Part shown: positions 21,931 through 34,900 of the stretch, one piece after another
Layout of the letters: each line of letters begins with the position of its first letter
How positions within the stretch are numbered: the first letter of the stretch is position 1
Source: Clavaria fumosa
Taxonomy: Eukaryota; Basidiomycota; Agaricomycetes; Agaricales; Clavariaceae
Direction of reading: 5' to 3'
Length of the DNA stretch: 64,000 nt
NCBI GenBank assembly: GCA_951802425.1
Contig: OX637799.1
Location: 2,604,001-2,668,000 of the forward strand
The notes under the pieces: model-generated
Seen by the model: only the letters and a program-made list of their open reading frames with translations
Databases searched by the model: none
Told to the model about the DNA's origin: nothing
Position numbers and translations under genes: made by a program

Positions 21931-22243
21931 TTCCGATTCATTGTCAAGTCGTACTGTAAGTGAACTGTCACTGATGGTCGCAGCGAAGCGATAGCAGACA
22001 GAGCTGAGGCTCGTTCACGACAACACTCTCGCCGAGGCGGGAGCCGCGGCTAGGCCAGGCACCTTATGTCGCGCCTCACAGCAAGTCGTAGGTCACGTAT
22101 TTGAGGTGAGCGCGGTGAGACTGGTCGTGTCTCCTCACTGCTCAACGAGATCCGACGCAAGCAACGCCCTTTATACCCGACTGCTCGACGACAGTCCACT
22201 CCATCGACCATTATTTCCGAAGGCGACGCCTTCACGGCGCTGG
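21931..22243. other. Upstream region of septation kinase
   Basis: About 310 bases between the pseudogene fragment and the kinase start codon. No gene recognised; more N-terminal BET2-like sequence was looked for and not found convincingly. Confidence 0.4.
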
Positions 22244-25200
22244 AATGGCGTCATCTTCAAAACTGTCGTCGAAGATACCCGCTGCTGGGCCTCGTTCCAC
22301 TCCATCCAAAATTCTCAATGATTATGTGTGTGTTAGAGCGACAGTAACGGGCGAACATGCTCAATAGTGAACTACTCCATTCAGCAACTCGGCGATTCAT
22401 TGGGAAAGGGAGCATTCGCCCAAGTCTATCGTGCGTACATTGAGTTCAGACGGTGCTTTTTGCCTGAATTGTCGTGCTTACAGGAGCTTTGAACTGGACT
22501 ACGGGGGAAACAGTTGCAGTGAAGGAGATTCAGTTGAGCAATATACCAAAAGGCGAATTAAGTGAAATCATGGTGCGCACCAACGGTTTCTTCAGGGTTC
22601 GACCACTCAGATTGACTTTTCCCCAGTCAGAGATTGATCTACTCAAGAACTTGAATGTCAGCCAGTCTCACAAGCCGAATCTATGTTCGTCTTCCGCTAA
22701 TTACACCATAGCATCCAAACATTGTCAAGTACAAAGGATTCGTCAAAACTCGCGAATACCTCTATATCATTCTTGAGTTAATCTCCCTTCGAGTCTAGAT
22801 ACACGCCACCTTCTGACATCGTCTTAGATTCTGCGAGAATGGTTCGTTGCATAACATCTGCAAGCGTTTCGGCAAGTTTCCGGAGAATCTAGTCGCTGTA
22901 TACATCTCGCAAGTGCTCGAAGGGCTGGTATACCTACACGATCAAGGTGTTATCCATCGCGACATTAAGGGGGCAAACATCCTTACTAACAAGGATGGGT
23001 GTGTGAAGCTCGCCGACTTCGGAGTCGCGAGCAGCACAACCACCGGCGCCGTAAACGATGACGCCGTCGTGGGCAGCCCATATTGGAGTACGTTCGTTCG
23101 AATGCGGCAAGTGACGTTCGTTCATTAAATAACTTCAGTGGCTCCGGAGGTAATCGAGCAATCTGGCGCAACGACCGCATCGGATATCTGGTCTGTACAC
23201 TGCTCCTGCCTGTCGATGCAAGGGTGTCTGACACCGATTGCAGGAGCGTGGGTTGCCTCGTGATCGAACTCTTGGAAGGAAGACCACCGTACCACTTCCT
23301 TGACCCCATGCCTGCACTGTTCAGGATTGTCCAGGATGATTGTCCCCCGATACCTGAGGGTGCCTCTCCAATCGTCAAGGACTTCCTATTACACTGTTTT
23401 CAAAAGGACTGCAACCTGCGCATCAGCGCTAAAAAGCTATTGCGGCATCCGTGGATGGTCAGCGCTCGAAAACAAATGACAGGAGAACGGAGGGATGATA
23501 CTGCAGCTGGCGCGAGCAACGGGGAGGGAAGCAGGAGGCGACCTGTCAGTAACTACAATTTTGATGAAGCAGTCTTGAAAGTCCAGGAGTGGAATGAGGC
23601 TTTGAAATGTAAGTCTGAAAGCTTCGAGTGGTCAGCGTTTGTGGTTAACATGACAGTAGCCCCTTCTCGTCCCTCCAAAAAGCCAAACCCGTCGCGCGGA
23701 CTTCCATCAGACTCACCACCGTCTCCCACCAATGTCAATCATTTGGCAAGTTCCCCAGCTGCAATGATGTTAATTTCTCGATCTTCGGGATCGCAAGCCT
23801 CTTCGTCTGGCACGCCACTACGGAAATTGGGGTCTGTCCCAGATAGCAAGGTCTCGGTTATCAATGGACCCTTGGGACTCGTCGAGAAAAAGATTCAGCC
23901 ACTGTCGTTTACCCTTCAGCCACCCGAAGAGCAAACCGATAACTGGGATGACGATTTTGAAGATGGTATCTCTCTCTCAAAACTGCAAGGTATGCCCCTG
24001 CCCTTGGTGGATGCGATATTGTCCACTTCCCCATCTTACATATCAGCATTGGAGAAGCCCCACCCTGAAGAAGACAAGCATGAAGGAGAGGATAACGCCC
24101 AAACCATCCGTCCTAATCGAAGCCCCGCAGTTCTACCCACACAGCTCGCCAAACCACCCTCTTCTGACATTGGACCCATTATTGAGGATTATTCGGATTT
24201 ATTATTGGAGGAAGATGAACAGTCGTTGCAGAGCAAAGTTGCAGATTTCAAGGTTGTTCTTCTTGACGTTAAGAGGTGCCCCACTGATTGTGTGTGGTCA
24301 AGATCAAAAATACCGCCCGCCGAGGCATTTTACATCCAGACGACATTAAGACTGTCGGCCTCGAGTCTTCATGTCCTCCGGGCCCACTGACTGCGCCACT
24401 TCCGCAGAATATGAATGCAAAAAGATCATCTCTGGCCCCGATTCTGACTCCGAGTACTCTTGGAATTTCATCTGGACTTGCCTCAGCTCGATTCACGTCT
24501 TCACGAACGTCATCCTTCGTCAATGGTGGTTCGTTTGGCAGGGAAGAAGCAAGGCAGCTCAGCAACCAAGGGTTTGGTAAATATACCGAAAGTGACGAGG
24601 AGGACTACGAGGATGTGTTCGGGAAGCTGAACGGCGCTCGTATGTCAACACATGTAGTGTAACTAACGATTCACTTATACCCGCCACTCGCGAAGTAGCG
24701 GAGAACCCAATGCAAACCCTCCAACTGACCACGCGACTCTCAGGCAAGTCGTGGGTGAGTGTATGTTCATCTGCATAGCTTCTTAGTTCCTGATGCATAT
24801 ATCATAGCTGGGAGACGAGAATTCTGACGAAGAGGACCCCTTCGCAGAGGTAGTAGGCACCTTCCGAAGCCTCTATGACAGCTCTGATAGTCGGATATAG
24901 ATTGATGAAGGCTTTGCTGAGGACGATCTAGAGGCCAATCTGCAACGAGACAAACATGCGAGGCTGTGTAACATGGTCAATCAGCTCATTGACGAATTAA
25001 CGCCTTCTGCACCTGATTTTCAAGTACGCGAAGCGTGCGGACAATTGGTGAGCTGAATTTTTTGTAGGCATCCATTCCTTTTCCGAAGAAAGACCTCTTC
25101 CAGATCAACATCATGGCAGAGACCCCAGAAATGCAGACACAATTTGTCTCATCCCATGGCATGCTAGCAATTCTCGAAGTCCTGGAAGGCAAGTGCTCAA

Positions 25201-27150
25201 GGGACGTCATTGTGAAGTTACTACAGATTCTTAACTTGGTACGTCTTTCCTCGTCTACGATGCGCAAATTTTCACCCCAGACAGCTGGTAACCGAGGACC
25301 TCGGCATTCTGGAGAGCTTCTGTCTGATCGGGTGAGTGGTCCACTCGATTCCTTCTGTAAGACTGCTCAGTGAATCTACTCAGAGGAATTCCAGTAATGA
25401 TGGGTATATCGTTGCCTACAGCTGGTAGAACTCAACTCAATGTTCTGCAGAATTCACATCCAAGAAGTACCCATCCGAATGTCGACTCGAAGCTTCTAAT
25501 TTCATTCGAGTATTATGTCACACGTCCGTTCTGACTTTACAGATGTTTATCTCGTGAGTCTACTCTTTCGGCATGCTTGCCACTGAAGCGCCCCATTTAT
25601 CTTCTCGACAGCTGTCGCGGTCTCAAAGTCCTGGTAGACTTATTAGACGAAGACTACAACGAACAAGCCGAGCTTGTGTTACATGCCCTCAATGGCATCG
25701 GGAGCGTGTTCGAGCTCCAAAGTCCGACGACCAAGAACGATTTCTGCCGCATGTTCATCCGTGAAGGGCTTCTGGATCCTCTTTCAGCCGCGCTGTTGAA
25801 CGTGACGGACAAGGGCACCGCCGAAATCAAAGCTAAAATCATCCAGATTCTGCTGGTTTTCTCACAGGTGTCGCAAAGCGACATACATGTTCGCAATGCA
25901 CTGGGAACGAGGAAAGTCATTCGGCGTACGTGATTTGTTTGACCACCCATTGTGCCAGATTTAAGTGTGGCTATATGTAGGATTATTGCGTGCTTGTGAA
26001 ACACTAGAACCAGAATGCCTCGTGCTCATGCTGAAGGCTGTCAAGCATCTATCTATGAACGCCACGCTGCTCGAGATCTTGCAAAACGCAAACGCGATCG
26101 ACATTTTGATACGTATACTCGACGAGCAAAGCTCGCGCGCGCACAGCACGGTGAGCGTCATTATTGGGGCCCGTCAAGGCCTTTTGCTGACTTGACTCTA
26201 CAGGAGATGTCCAATCAGATATTCCAGACGTGCTACAACTTGTGCCGGCTCAACAAGTCACGGCAAGAGGAAGCAGCTCAAGCTGGAATCATTCCCAGTC
26301 TCAAACGCGTGATCGAGACTAGCTCGCCACTGAAGCAATTTGCTCTGCCGATACTCTGCGATTTGGCGAGCGCGGGAAAGAGTTGTCGGACCCTCCTGTG
26401 GCAGCATGGTGGATTACAGATGTATCTCAAGTTGCTGGAAGACCCGTATTTCCAAGTCAGCGCCTTGGAAAGCATATTGTCTTGGTATGTAGCCTGCCAT
26501 TCAGAAATTCGATGCATTTTCTGATCATTGCGTTCAGGTTACAGGATGAAACGTCTCGTGTCGAAGACGAGCTGCTAAAGTCCAGCTCCGTCGAGTCGCT
26601 CCTCAACTGCTTTGTATCCGCTAAAGCCAACTCTTTCGAGAACCTGCTTGACCCATTCCTCAAGATTACTCGTCTCTCTGCCTCGTTGACAATTCTGCTT
26701 GCCAAGGCATCGTTCTTCTCGCGCCTGATTGACCGGCTTGCCCACTCGCGAGCGGTGGTGCGGCTGAACCTGCTGCGCATTCTGCGCACGGTGTGTGACG
26801 CACACCCGAACCGCGCGGTGCTGGTGGAGAGATACGGGCTCGACGGGATCGTGGAGCGGCTTAGTCGAGAGGATGCTGCCGTGCTTGTGCGAGAGCTTGC
26901 GCGAGAGATTGTGCCGACGCTGCGGCCTGCGCTGGCGAAGGCGGAAGGAAAGAAGGTGGCGTTAATCGCGCCGAAGAGGACGAGGAGGACCGCGTCAGAG
27001 GCGTCTGTGATATTAAACTCGAGCACCACTACCACTGGGGGGTTGGGGGGTGCACGTGCTAGCCCCGGGATGAGCCAGACTGCAAAGTTCAGAACAGGGA
27101 GGGCAAAGATGGACACGTCGCGGGTCGGCGACGCTGTGCGACCGCGGTGA
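22244..27150 (+). CDS. Cdc7/SepH-type septation-initiation protein kinase
   Basis: STE-like kinase with C-terminal armadillo-type repeats, the first kinase of the septation/mitotic-exit cascade (S. pombe Cdc7, A. nidulans SepH, yeast Cdc15). ATG 22244 gives [20 protein letters not shown]; a small intron leads into [17 protein letters not shown] (glycine loop), [20 protein letters not shown] (lysine), [40 protein letters not shown] (catalytic loop), [11 protein letters not shown] and [20 protein letters not shown] (activation segment), then [14 protein letters not shown] disordered middle precedes EEDPFAE, spliced over a stop-containing 51-base intron to [20 protein letters not shown], a conserved block of this family. 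Armadillo-like helices follow ([35 protein letters not shown] region, [29 protein letters not shown]) up to the stop at 27150. More than twelve introns; total about 1,250 residues, a normal length. Confidence 0.9.
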
Positions 27151-27345
27151 TCAGATGTTGTTATTTTTCCTTTGTTGGGCGAGGTTGAGCATGAGCATTA
27201 TTTTTGTTGTATTTGTTGTCTAAGCATACCAGCAATAGGCGCCGTAGAGCTCTGATACATCCACCAATGACATATCCAGATTTTCGAAAACAAAGTCAGC
27301 CTTGGTATGAGAGGAGTATTCGGCGCCCCCTTGAACAAGTGGGTA

Positions 27346-28230
27346 CTATTTGCGGACGAAAGGGATCCCAAAGCCGGACAATAAGGCTCTGGCCTTATTC
27401 TGCGCGCCCTGTCCTTCGGCGCTGGTGACGAAATGGATGTTCATGCCATAGGTCTTCGGGTAGGAGTCTGGATTGGCCTCGACCTGCGGGAAGAAGCCCA
27501 TCGCATGTGGTGGAAGCCCAAACTCGACCACGCCGCTAACTCCGCTAGGAGACTCGGTATTAGAGCGTTTAGGGGGTGGCATGACGATGGCATCAAATTC
27601 GCGCAGACGGGGGAGGACGAACTCGACCAGAGTGGAAATGAACTCGTACATCTTGGGGCCCTTGAGGACAACCTTGACACCACAGGGGGCGCGTGGACGA
27701 ATCCAGCCCGAAATGCTCTTGCGGCCACGGACAATCTGGACGCCTTCAGAGGCGAGGTGACCGCCGCCATGCTGGGTCTCGCCGGAGAGAACGCGGAAAA
27801 GCATGATGGGCCCAAGGAGAAGACTCCTGCTGCTGATGGCATCCTTGTTCATGGAGTGTAATATGACCTTCTCGAGACGAACAATGGAACTGGGTGTAGT
27901 TGGGGGTGCGGGACGCTTACCCTCGCGCGAACCGCCGATCGGGGGATTGATCCTGTGCTTTGCATATGGGTTGGCGGGGTCATAGGTGAGTCGTATGGGC
28001 GGGGCAGGTGTCGGGGTGGTAGATTGGTGTGTGTAGGTAATGTAGAGGAGGTTGTCCTGGAGAGTGTTGTGGTAATGCGCGAGAAGACGGGAGGGACGAG
28101 TTACACGCAGGACCAGGTTATTGACGTGAGGGATGGGTAGACCGCGCCTGTCGCGAGGAAGGGGACGACGAATTTTTGGAGCGGAACGGGATACCACCGC
28201 CGAGACGCGTGAAGCGCGTAGGGTAGCCAT
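27346..28230 (-). CDS. Mitochondrial large-subunit ribosomal protein uL5m
   Basis: Mitoribosomal L5 (MRPL7 in yeast), which binds 5S-like/central protuberance RNA. The frame is open further upstream, but the ATG at 28230 is chosen because it opens a basic, Ser/Ala/Arg-rich mitochondrial presequence (MATLRASRVSAVVSRSAPKI); the upstream extension is AT-rich and lies in the promoter. The protein is 294 residues in one exon. L5 signatures: ANPYAKHRINPPIGGS, IVRLEKVILHSMNKDAISSR, ISGWIRPRAPCGVKVVLKGP, MYEFISTLVEFVLPRLREFD, MGFFPQVEANPDSYPKTYGM and NIHFVTSAEG. It ends GFGIPFVRK at 27346. Convergent with the septation kinase gene, about 195 bases away, and divergent from the CaaX-protein gene. Confidence 0.9.
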   Translation of the reverse strand: MATLRASRVSAVVSRSAPKIRRPLPRDRRGLPIPHVNNLVLRVTRPSRLLAHYHNTLQDNLLYITYTHQSTTPTPAPPIRLTYDPANPYAKHRINPPIGGSREGKRPAPPTTPSSIVRLEKVILHSMNKDAISSRSLLLGPIMLFRVLSGETQHGGGHLASEGVQIVRGRKSISGWIRPRAPCGVKVVLKGPKMYEFISTLVEFVLPRLREFDAIVMPPPKRSNTESPSGVSGVVEFGLPPHAMGFFPQVEANPDSYPKTYGMNIHFVTSAEGQGAQNKARALLSGFGIPFVRK

Positions 28231-28613
28231 TGCTTGGTCGGTGTCGGTGTTGGCGTCGTCGGTGTCGAGGACGGGTTGGCGCCTCGTCGAAATAATGTTT
28301 TTTTTTAAAAAACTGGTCATTACATAATACAATTTTGTATTACATAATATGCTTACATAGTCCAACAACACAGCCACAAACCCACCAAAGAGCCAACGCT
28401 GAGCTTCCCTGGGTGAGGGTAATTACTCTCTTTACCATTCTACACCTTCTTCCCCTCCTCCTCCCCCCTCCTCCTCCCCGTCCTCTTTCCCATCATATCC
28501 GCTGCCGAAGTCGCTGTCGTTGTCTTGGACGTCCTGCTCTGGCTGGCTCTTTTTGCTTGCACGGTCAAGACGAACGACGCGCCCTCGCAACTGGTCTGTT
28601 TTTCATAATTGAA
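28231..28613. promoter_or_regulatory. Divergent promoter with long pyrimidine tract
   Basis: About 380 bases between the uL5m start (minus) and the CaaX-protein start (plus). It contains an A/T stretch with repeated TTACATAATA units (about 28318-28352) and a CT-rich tract at about 28446-28500. CT tracts are common just upstream of fungal transcription starts; bidirectional use is inferred from the layout. Confidence 0.45.
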
Positions 28614-31134
28614 ATGATGGCCATTCAACATTCCGTATCACCTGGGCCCTCATGGGATGAAACCATCGTCCCAGCCCTCCGTAAACGTACGCATTTCCAC
28701 TGTCTAATATATCGCGTCTCTCCTCAAAACATCTCACCTGTCAGGCCTCGAATCTGAGAGTCGTACCCTCGCAAAGCGCATGTCCGCGATATCCATGGTC
28801 TTGGACGACCCACAGCCACGACCCCCAGTACCAGCCGTCACAGATACCTCTCCACCTGAGCGCACTAACATTCCCCGTCCACGCTTCTCCCGACAACGTC
28901 CCGCTGATATCTCAACCGCATCGCAGCCCACCCCCACCTCGTCAAAGCAGAAGCCTTTCCGCTCACGTACACTCTCTCAACCACCCGCCGTCGACCCGCG
29001 CATTGTAAACGGGAAAAACGCCAAAGGCGCCAAATCAAGCAACCGAAATATGACAGTCTCGCCCAATGGCCAACCCACCACTCCCTCCTCCCCCAAACCA
29101 CACATCAGCCGTATACCCAAAGTGGCGCACATCGCCCGCACAGGCAGCATACATTCAAGCACAGATCACTCCTTCGCGCTTTCCTCTCCATCACCTATAC
29201 AGAATGAGCCTCCCCCCTTTTCACCCACGTCGCCGCCCTTCACCCCAACATCTGCGGCTTCCCGCCGATCGACCGACTCCGAGTCAGAAGAACGCCCATT
29301 CGAACACTGGTACCGTGGCGAGGTCTCACGCAATGGTGGTGTTGGCGAGTTACGCGTCGGAAAGCGAATGGAAATGCTCGATATCGCCAATTATGGTCAC
29401 GGCTCCGTCCGACGGATGCCCTCCGGTACCACTCGCGTCCCAGCCTCCCCTTATGGTACCTTTTTTGCGGCGGGAAGGAGACGCGCCGGTAGTTGGGATC
29501 GTGGCAGGGACGGGGACAGCTTTATGATGGAGCAAGAAAAAGCCAGGCACCTCACCGAAAGGGTCATGGACGAGAGCCCATTGACAGACCTGGAGGTCGA
29601 CTCGTCGGAGACACATGAAAGTCAACATTACATAGAAGTGCGAGCGAGGGGCGGCACTGTCAACGGGACTGCGACCCCGCTGCCCCCCTTACCTCCATCT
29701 TCTGATGAGCTTAGTTCTCAGTATCATCCTACACCACCACAGCATCAGTTTTCCCAGAGCAGCGCCGCCACATCGAACAGGAGTACCACACCGTCTGCAA
29801 ACACGGGGATGATGCCCCAATATAACCGGAGCGCCTCGCCGACGAGCATGACCACACCAACCCTTACCCCGACCCCGACCCCGACTGCGCGTGCGACACC
29901 AAGGCAGGGCACCGGCCCGTCGCGCATCCCCACGCCCACCACCAGTACCGTCACCCAAGCGAGGCAGGGTTCAGAGCCGCCCCCTTCGTCCCAGCCCACC
30001 ACTTATATCGCGGGCGTGGGTCGCGCAGGGAGTGAGCCGCCGCTGACGCCTGCTGCGGCGTCTGGCTCTGGCTCTGGTCCTCGCAAACACCGACGGCCGT
30101 CGGAGGGGTCGTCCGTGCAGTCGCTGCGGTCCATGTCGCAGCCCCACCTGGCGGGGACGCCAACTGGGATACGGGGGCCGTCCTCGTCGTCCATCGCCTC
30201 TCCCACGCTGCAACAGCAGCAGGGCCAAAGTCAACAGCAGCGTCGTGCAGCGAACGGTGCTATTGGAGGGCCCTCGAGCTCGTCGCCTTCAAGCTCGTCA
30301 CCCCATTCAGCGTCGAAGAAGCCTAAGACGATTACGAAGAAGACTGTGGCGACGAAGTTGCGTGGTGAAGAGAGGGATCGGAAGAAGGATCGGCGGAGCG
30401 TGGCGGAATACCCAGCCCCGCAAGGTGTAGATGGCGAAGAGCTAATGGACGCGATACCCACTTGGACGCAACCCGTTGAGGAAGGGAATTGGGACGAGGT
30501 GGGTGTTTGTCTCGGTGCATCTCGCGTCCTTCCGTCTTGTTTTTTTGGCACGTTTGCCCTCTCTTTGTGAGGGTCCACTATTAGACAGGAGGGCTATTCT
30601 CATTGGAACGCTGTCTTTATGAATCTTTGGACGCTGATTTTCGCGCTCTTGGTGATGCGTGCAGGTTGTACTCCCTGTCGTTGCGAGGAAGAAAGGGTTA
30701 GAAGGACAATACGAGAGGGTTGGTGGGACGCTTCAACCGAAGAAGCAAAATAGTGAAGTGTTTGCGCCGGTAAGTCGAGTTTTTCCTATCTCTTCTCTTG
30801 CCGATGAGTCCTCATGAGCGCACCTCTATGATTGCAGCAACCTGGCACATTTGGGATCGACCATTCAAAACACAGACCGCCGGACGGATCCATGGACGGA
30901 CCGCCGGACAGACCTCCGGACGAGTTTGGGAAAGTATTCACGCCGCAATTGGACACCACAGTCAGCAACGACGCCGGGCAGGGACCCAAGTCACCACCGC
31001 CGTTCTCACAATATGCCCCAGGAGCTCGTGGCAACGGCAATGCTCCTGACGTCGCATCGCAAGAGGAGCAACTGGTGGCACTCATGTTGGAGGAGGAGAA
31101 GGGCGCCGGGTGCTGCAAATGCATCATCATGTGA
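28614..31134 (+). CDS. Large disordered protein with C-terminal CaaX box
   Basis: Unnamed fungal protein. Exons 28614-28686, 28745-30498, 30665-30769 and 30838-31134 agree in phase and give 742 residues. The start exon reads MMAIQHSVSPGPSWDETIVP; exon 2 begins RLESESRTLAKRM. Most of the protein is Ser/Pro/Thr-rich and disordered, with one ordered-looking block (ERPFEHWYRGEVSRNGGVGE then LRVGKRMEMLDIANYGHGS, about residues 190-230) and a basic stretch (KKPKTITKKTVATKLRGEER). Near the end is VVLPVVARKKGLEGQYERVG. The C-terminus is CCKCIIM: the last four residues fit a CaaX box with X = Met, which favours farnesyltransferase, and the two cysteines just before could be palmitoylated. A membrane anchor is therefore likely; the molecular role is unknown. 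Two candidate ATGs (28614, 28617) overlap. Confidence 0.8.
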
Positions 31135-31991
31135 TGAGCATCTCCTTCGTTTATTCCATCTTTTATCTTTTTCAGCGCTGTTATACAGCCAGGTTGTGGC
31201 CCTTTCCTCCTCATTCTCTTACCCGCTTCAGCGCGGGATGTACATGGCTTCTGATGGACTGAGCACTTATATCACGCTGCACTTCCCTTTGACCTCTGTC
31301 GGGCTGCTTCGCTATCACTTTATAGTCGCATTATCATATGCAACTTTTGAACGCAACTTCCCCACCACGATCTTTGAATCTCTCTTGTATTGTTGCTTGT
31401 CGCTGGCTCCCGCTCTCCAGCTGAGGTTAGGGCGTATGAGTTGTCCTGTGGGGTTTCTGTCGCTTATGCTTTTGCAACTGTTTCTCTTCCTGCTTACTCT
31501 GAGCTCCGCATCCTGTGGCCACAGACTACCCTCGTAATTCGATATCCCATCTATTTGCGCGTGAACGACAAATGCTGCTACACACGCAGATGTGGGAAAA
31601 GTCTTTTAGTCCTAGGCATATAATGCTTAATTTACATCTTGTTGGAAGCCACCCTGGGCAGGGAGTTTGTCTGTTTGTAACTACAGACAAAGAAGTCAGA
31701 GCAATAACACGAGACAGGTGCAAAGACATGAAAGGGGGATCGAATTGGTCAACCTTCGAACGAGCTACATGGGAGTTGATAGGTACGTCTGTTTATTGGA
31801 GTGTGCCAAAAAAGAACAGGAACACAAGATGCGAACGCGAGATGGACAACGATTGCGTAAGGAGGACAGAATGGAAGAGCGCTCTTTTACATGACCAATT
31901 GTGAGAAGGAAACAAAGGAAAAAAGAAAACATCAACCAAGTCCTGCCCTTCAAACTTTTGCTCGGACACGTCACTTGATCCTCCGTTTAAT
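31135..31991. other. Convergent intergenic region, no gene seen
   Basis: About 860 bases between the 3' ends of the CaaX-protein gene and the RING-H2 gene. Frames here encode no recognisable protein. It should contain both 3' untranslated regions. Confidence 0.5.
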
Positions 31992-34900
31992 TCAGGATTG
32001 CTCAGGTGTCGATACGTCTGCCTGATTGGTGGTAGAGGCAGTAGCCGCAGTGGCAGGCGAGGATGTCGAGGGGGAATTATTATCCGTTGATACTCCCTGA
32101 ATTGTCAAGAGCAAAAGATTGGTCATCGTGGATACAGGATTCAAAGGGACAGATCGCGTACCTTTGTACGGCAAGCAGGACAGTTGTTTCTCCCAGTTTG
32201 CAGCCACCTGTCAACACAGTGCTTGTGAAATGCGTGCCGGCAGTTCATCAGTCGGAGCTCATCCTTCTCTTCGTAATCGTCGAGACAAATGAGACACTGC
32301 ACACAGAGGTGATTAAGAAAAATCCGGGATTGCAACCGAAATAATAATACACTGACCCTCTCAATACAGTTGGAGGCGACTTTGCCAGTCTTCTGGTACT
32401 CTTCCAGCTGGCCCGGCTTGATGATCTCCAACCCGGACCGTTCAAGCTCTTCTTTAGTAATGGTCGGCGGCTTGACTTGTCCGAGCAGCTCGGCGAGCTC
32501 CCTACGAGAGAAATTAATGTCGGTGAGGGCTCGGGGTTGCAGAAAGCGTTTTGAGGGAAACGCACCACAAAGCCTCGAAAGAGTCTAGGTTGGTGGATCC
32601 AGTGGCCATATGATGGTCCGGAGGATAATACCCTACCATTGAACGAGGCATAAGCAAGCATTCATAAGGAAGAGAAAAGAGAAATATAAATAATAAGGAA
32701 GCCCTACCGCCAACGACGTAGATCATGAACGTCCTCGACGCGCCCACTACACTCGGTTGTGCGCTCCTCTCGCCCCCACGCCGGCCACTCCTCATGTTCC
32801 GCAGCGCGTGCGCCGCACGCGAGCCCCACGTTCTGCCCCGCACTGATTCCGCGTCACCCGCGTGATGGTGGTGGTGGTGGGGGTGTTCGTGATCATGGTC
32901 GGCCCAATGCCCTGTATCGTCTCTCTCGTCAACTTCATCATCCGCGGGCAACCCCGGACCGTCGTCCGCGAGATGGTTGTTGGGCTGGAGGTTCGAGCCT
33001 TGCGTTTGCGCGTGCTCGTGCGGTTGGTGTCGCAAACCGAGCGGGACAGACTGCAGACCGACAAGAATGACGGGTACGACCACGTTCAGATGTGTTGCTG
33101 ATGGCTGCTCCTCTCGCGTCTGGACCGAAGGCGCAGATGCGTTCTCTGACGCAGCGTGATCTGGGACATGCAATGACGGGGCGGAATGTGCGTGGCGTGG
33201 TGAACCGAACACAGATGACGAAGTGGAGGTAGAAGTAGAGGCAATAGTGTCCGAACGAAGATGATGCCCGCCCTGCTGCGCAGTAGAACTGGCACTAGCG
33301 TTGGTACCGTTCGGCATTTGGGGCGAAGCCGAAATCCTCGGGAACCTATAGACTCTCCACCAGTTGATGCCGGCGCCAGCAGTGGGAGTGGCAGTGGCGG
33401 CGGAACGTCTAGTCTCTTGTCTTGCTGACGCAGAGGCGGGAGGTGGGTCGTCCATCTCGGGACCATTGATGACATTAGCCGACTCGGGAACCGTCCGAAA
33501 CCCGTTATCTGCCGAATCAAAGAAGTCGCGCAACGCGGGGACGTCGTCGTATCTCGCGTCTTCGGCTGAGGCGGATTCGGAGGGTGGCGGCTGCACAGCG
33601 TCGATGTCAGCGTCCCCGTTCCTAGCATCACTTTCTGCGCTCAAGACCTGGTCATCGGAGCCTAAATCTGGAGGTGGCGACGCAGGTGCCAATATAGGGG
33701 TCGGCGACAGAACTGTGGGAGCAGACAAAGCGATCCTCAGATCAGACTGCAAGTCGATCAAGAAACGCTCAAAGCTGTGTTCAGGCGGGAGCGTCCTCTC
33801 TGGGGATACGCCCTCGCCTTGCGGTTGCTGCTGTTGCTGTTGCTGTTGCTGTGACGCGTTTTGCTCGCGATTTTCGCCCGCGGCAAGGCCGAGCCCAAAG
33901 TTGAACGCCCTTGCCATCTCAGCAAGCATGTGCTCCCTCGGGTCCAGGGGCGATGTTGAAGCTGCGGATCCCGCCCCTGCCGGCACCAACGCCGCCAATG
34001 TTGGAGCTCCGGGCATGCCAGCAGGATTGATAGAAACAGCACCAGCAGCGCTCGCCGCGCCTGCCGTGTTCGACCCGCGTAGCCCAAGCCGTTCGCGGAT
34101 GCTGCCCCACGCGGCACGCACGCGCCCAGTAGTCGCCTGTGTGGGCGTTTCAGGCTCCGGCGCCAACCCGAGGGGCGCATTGAGGGACATGCCGAGCCCG
34201 GACGTGGGTGTCGGCGACATGGGGCGGAGGTGCTCGTTGCTGGTTCCGCTTGTGTTGGCGTGCGCGGGGGCATTGGACTGGTTCTCCCCAAGGCTGTTAC
34301 CCAGGGCTGGTGGGCCAAGACCAGAAGAGAATATTGGCTCGGAAGACCCTGTGAGTAGCGATGCTGCTGTTGCTGCCGCAGCGACGCTACAAGTGACATG
34401 AATAAAAGAAAGGTCAGTACAGAGATATGCCATGTTTTGGGATGCGTGCCTGAGGAGTGTGCCAAGCACATCAATGCTGCTGGACGATATGGCGCCATTT
34501 TCCTGGTGCTCTTCGACTTCGTTGGTGTGAGACATCTCATTGGACGACGCAGCAGCATTTACAACGCCACTGTGAGGTTCAGCTGAGGAGTGTCCATGAC
34601 CGGGCACTGCAACATTGGCTGGTCCAGACGAGGGATTGTGCTCAGCGGCAGGCGCATGATGGTCATCTTCCACTCGGGGGGCTGGCCGTCCGAGAATGCT
34701 TGCCGATCGAGGGATAAATGACGACAAGCGGTTTCGCCCGCTTGAACCGGATGGAGTGGATGGACGCAAGGCCTGGGGCGCTGGGGATGACGAAACGCTG
34801 GGTGTTGCCGGCCGCGTGGGAGATAGCGGTGGCTGTGTTGGCGGAGTGCGGGGCACGTCTGTCGTGTGTACGACCCCCTGGACGACAACAAGCGTGCCAG

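Noticed and set aside
28231..28377. Upstream extension of the uL5m frame by 49 codons
   Set aside because: The extension is AT-rich promoter-like DNA and the inner ATG starts a clear mitochondrial presequence.
33364..34401. 345-codon open frame on the plus strand, antisense to the RING-H2 gene
   Set aside because: It mirrors the low-complexity Ser/Ala/Pro coding of the minus-strand gene and has no domain; GC-rich repeats commonly leave the opposite strand open.
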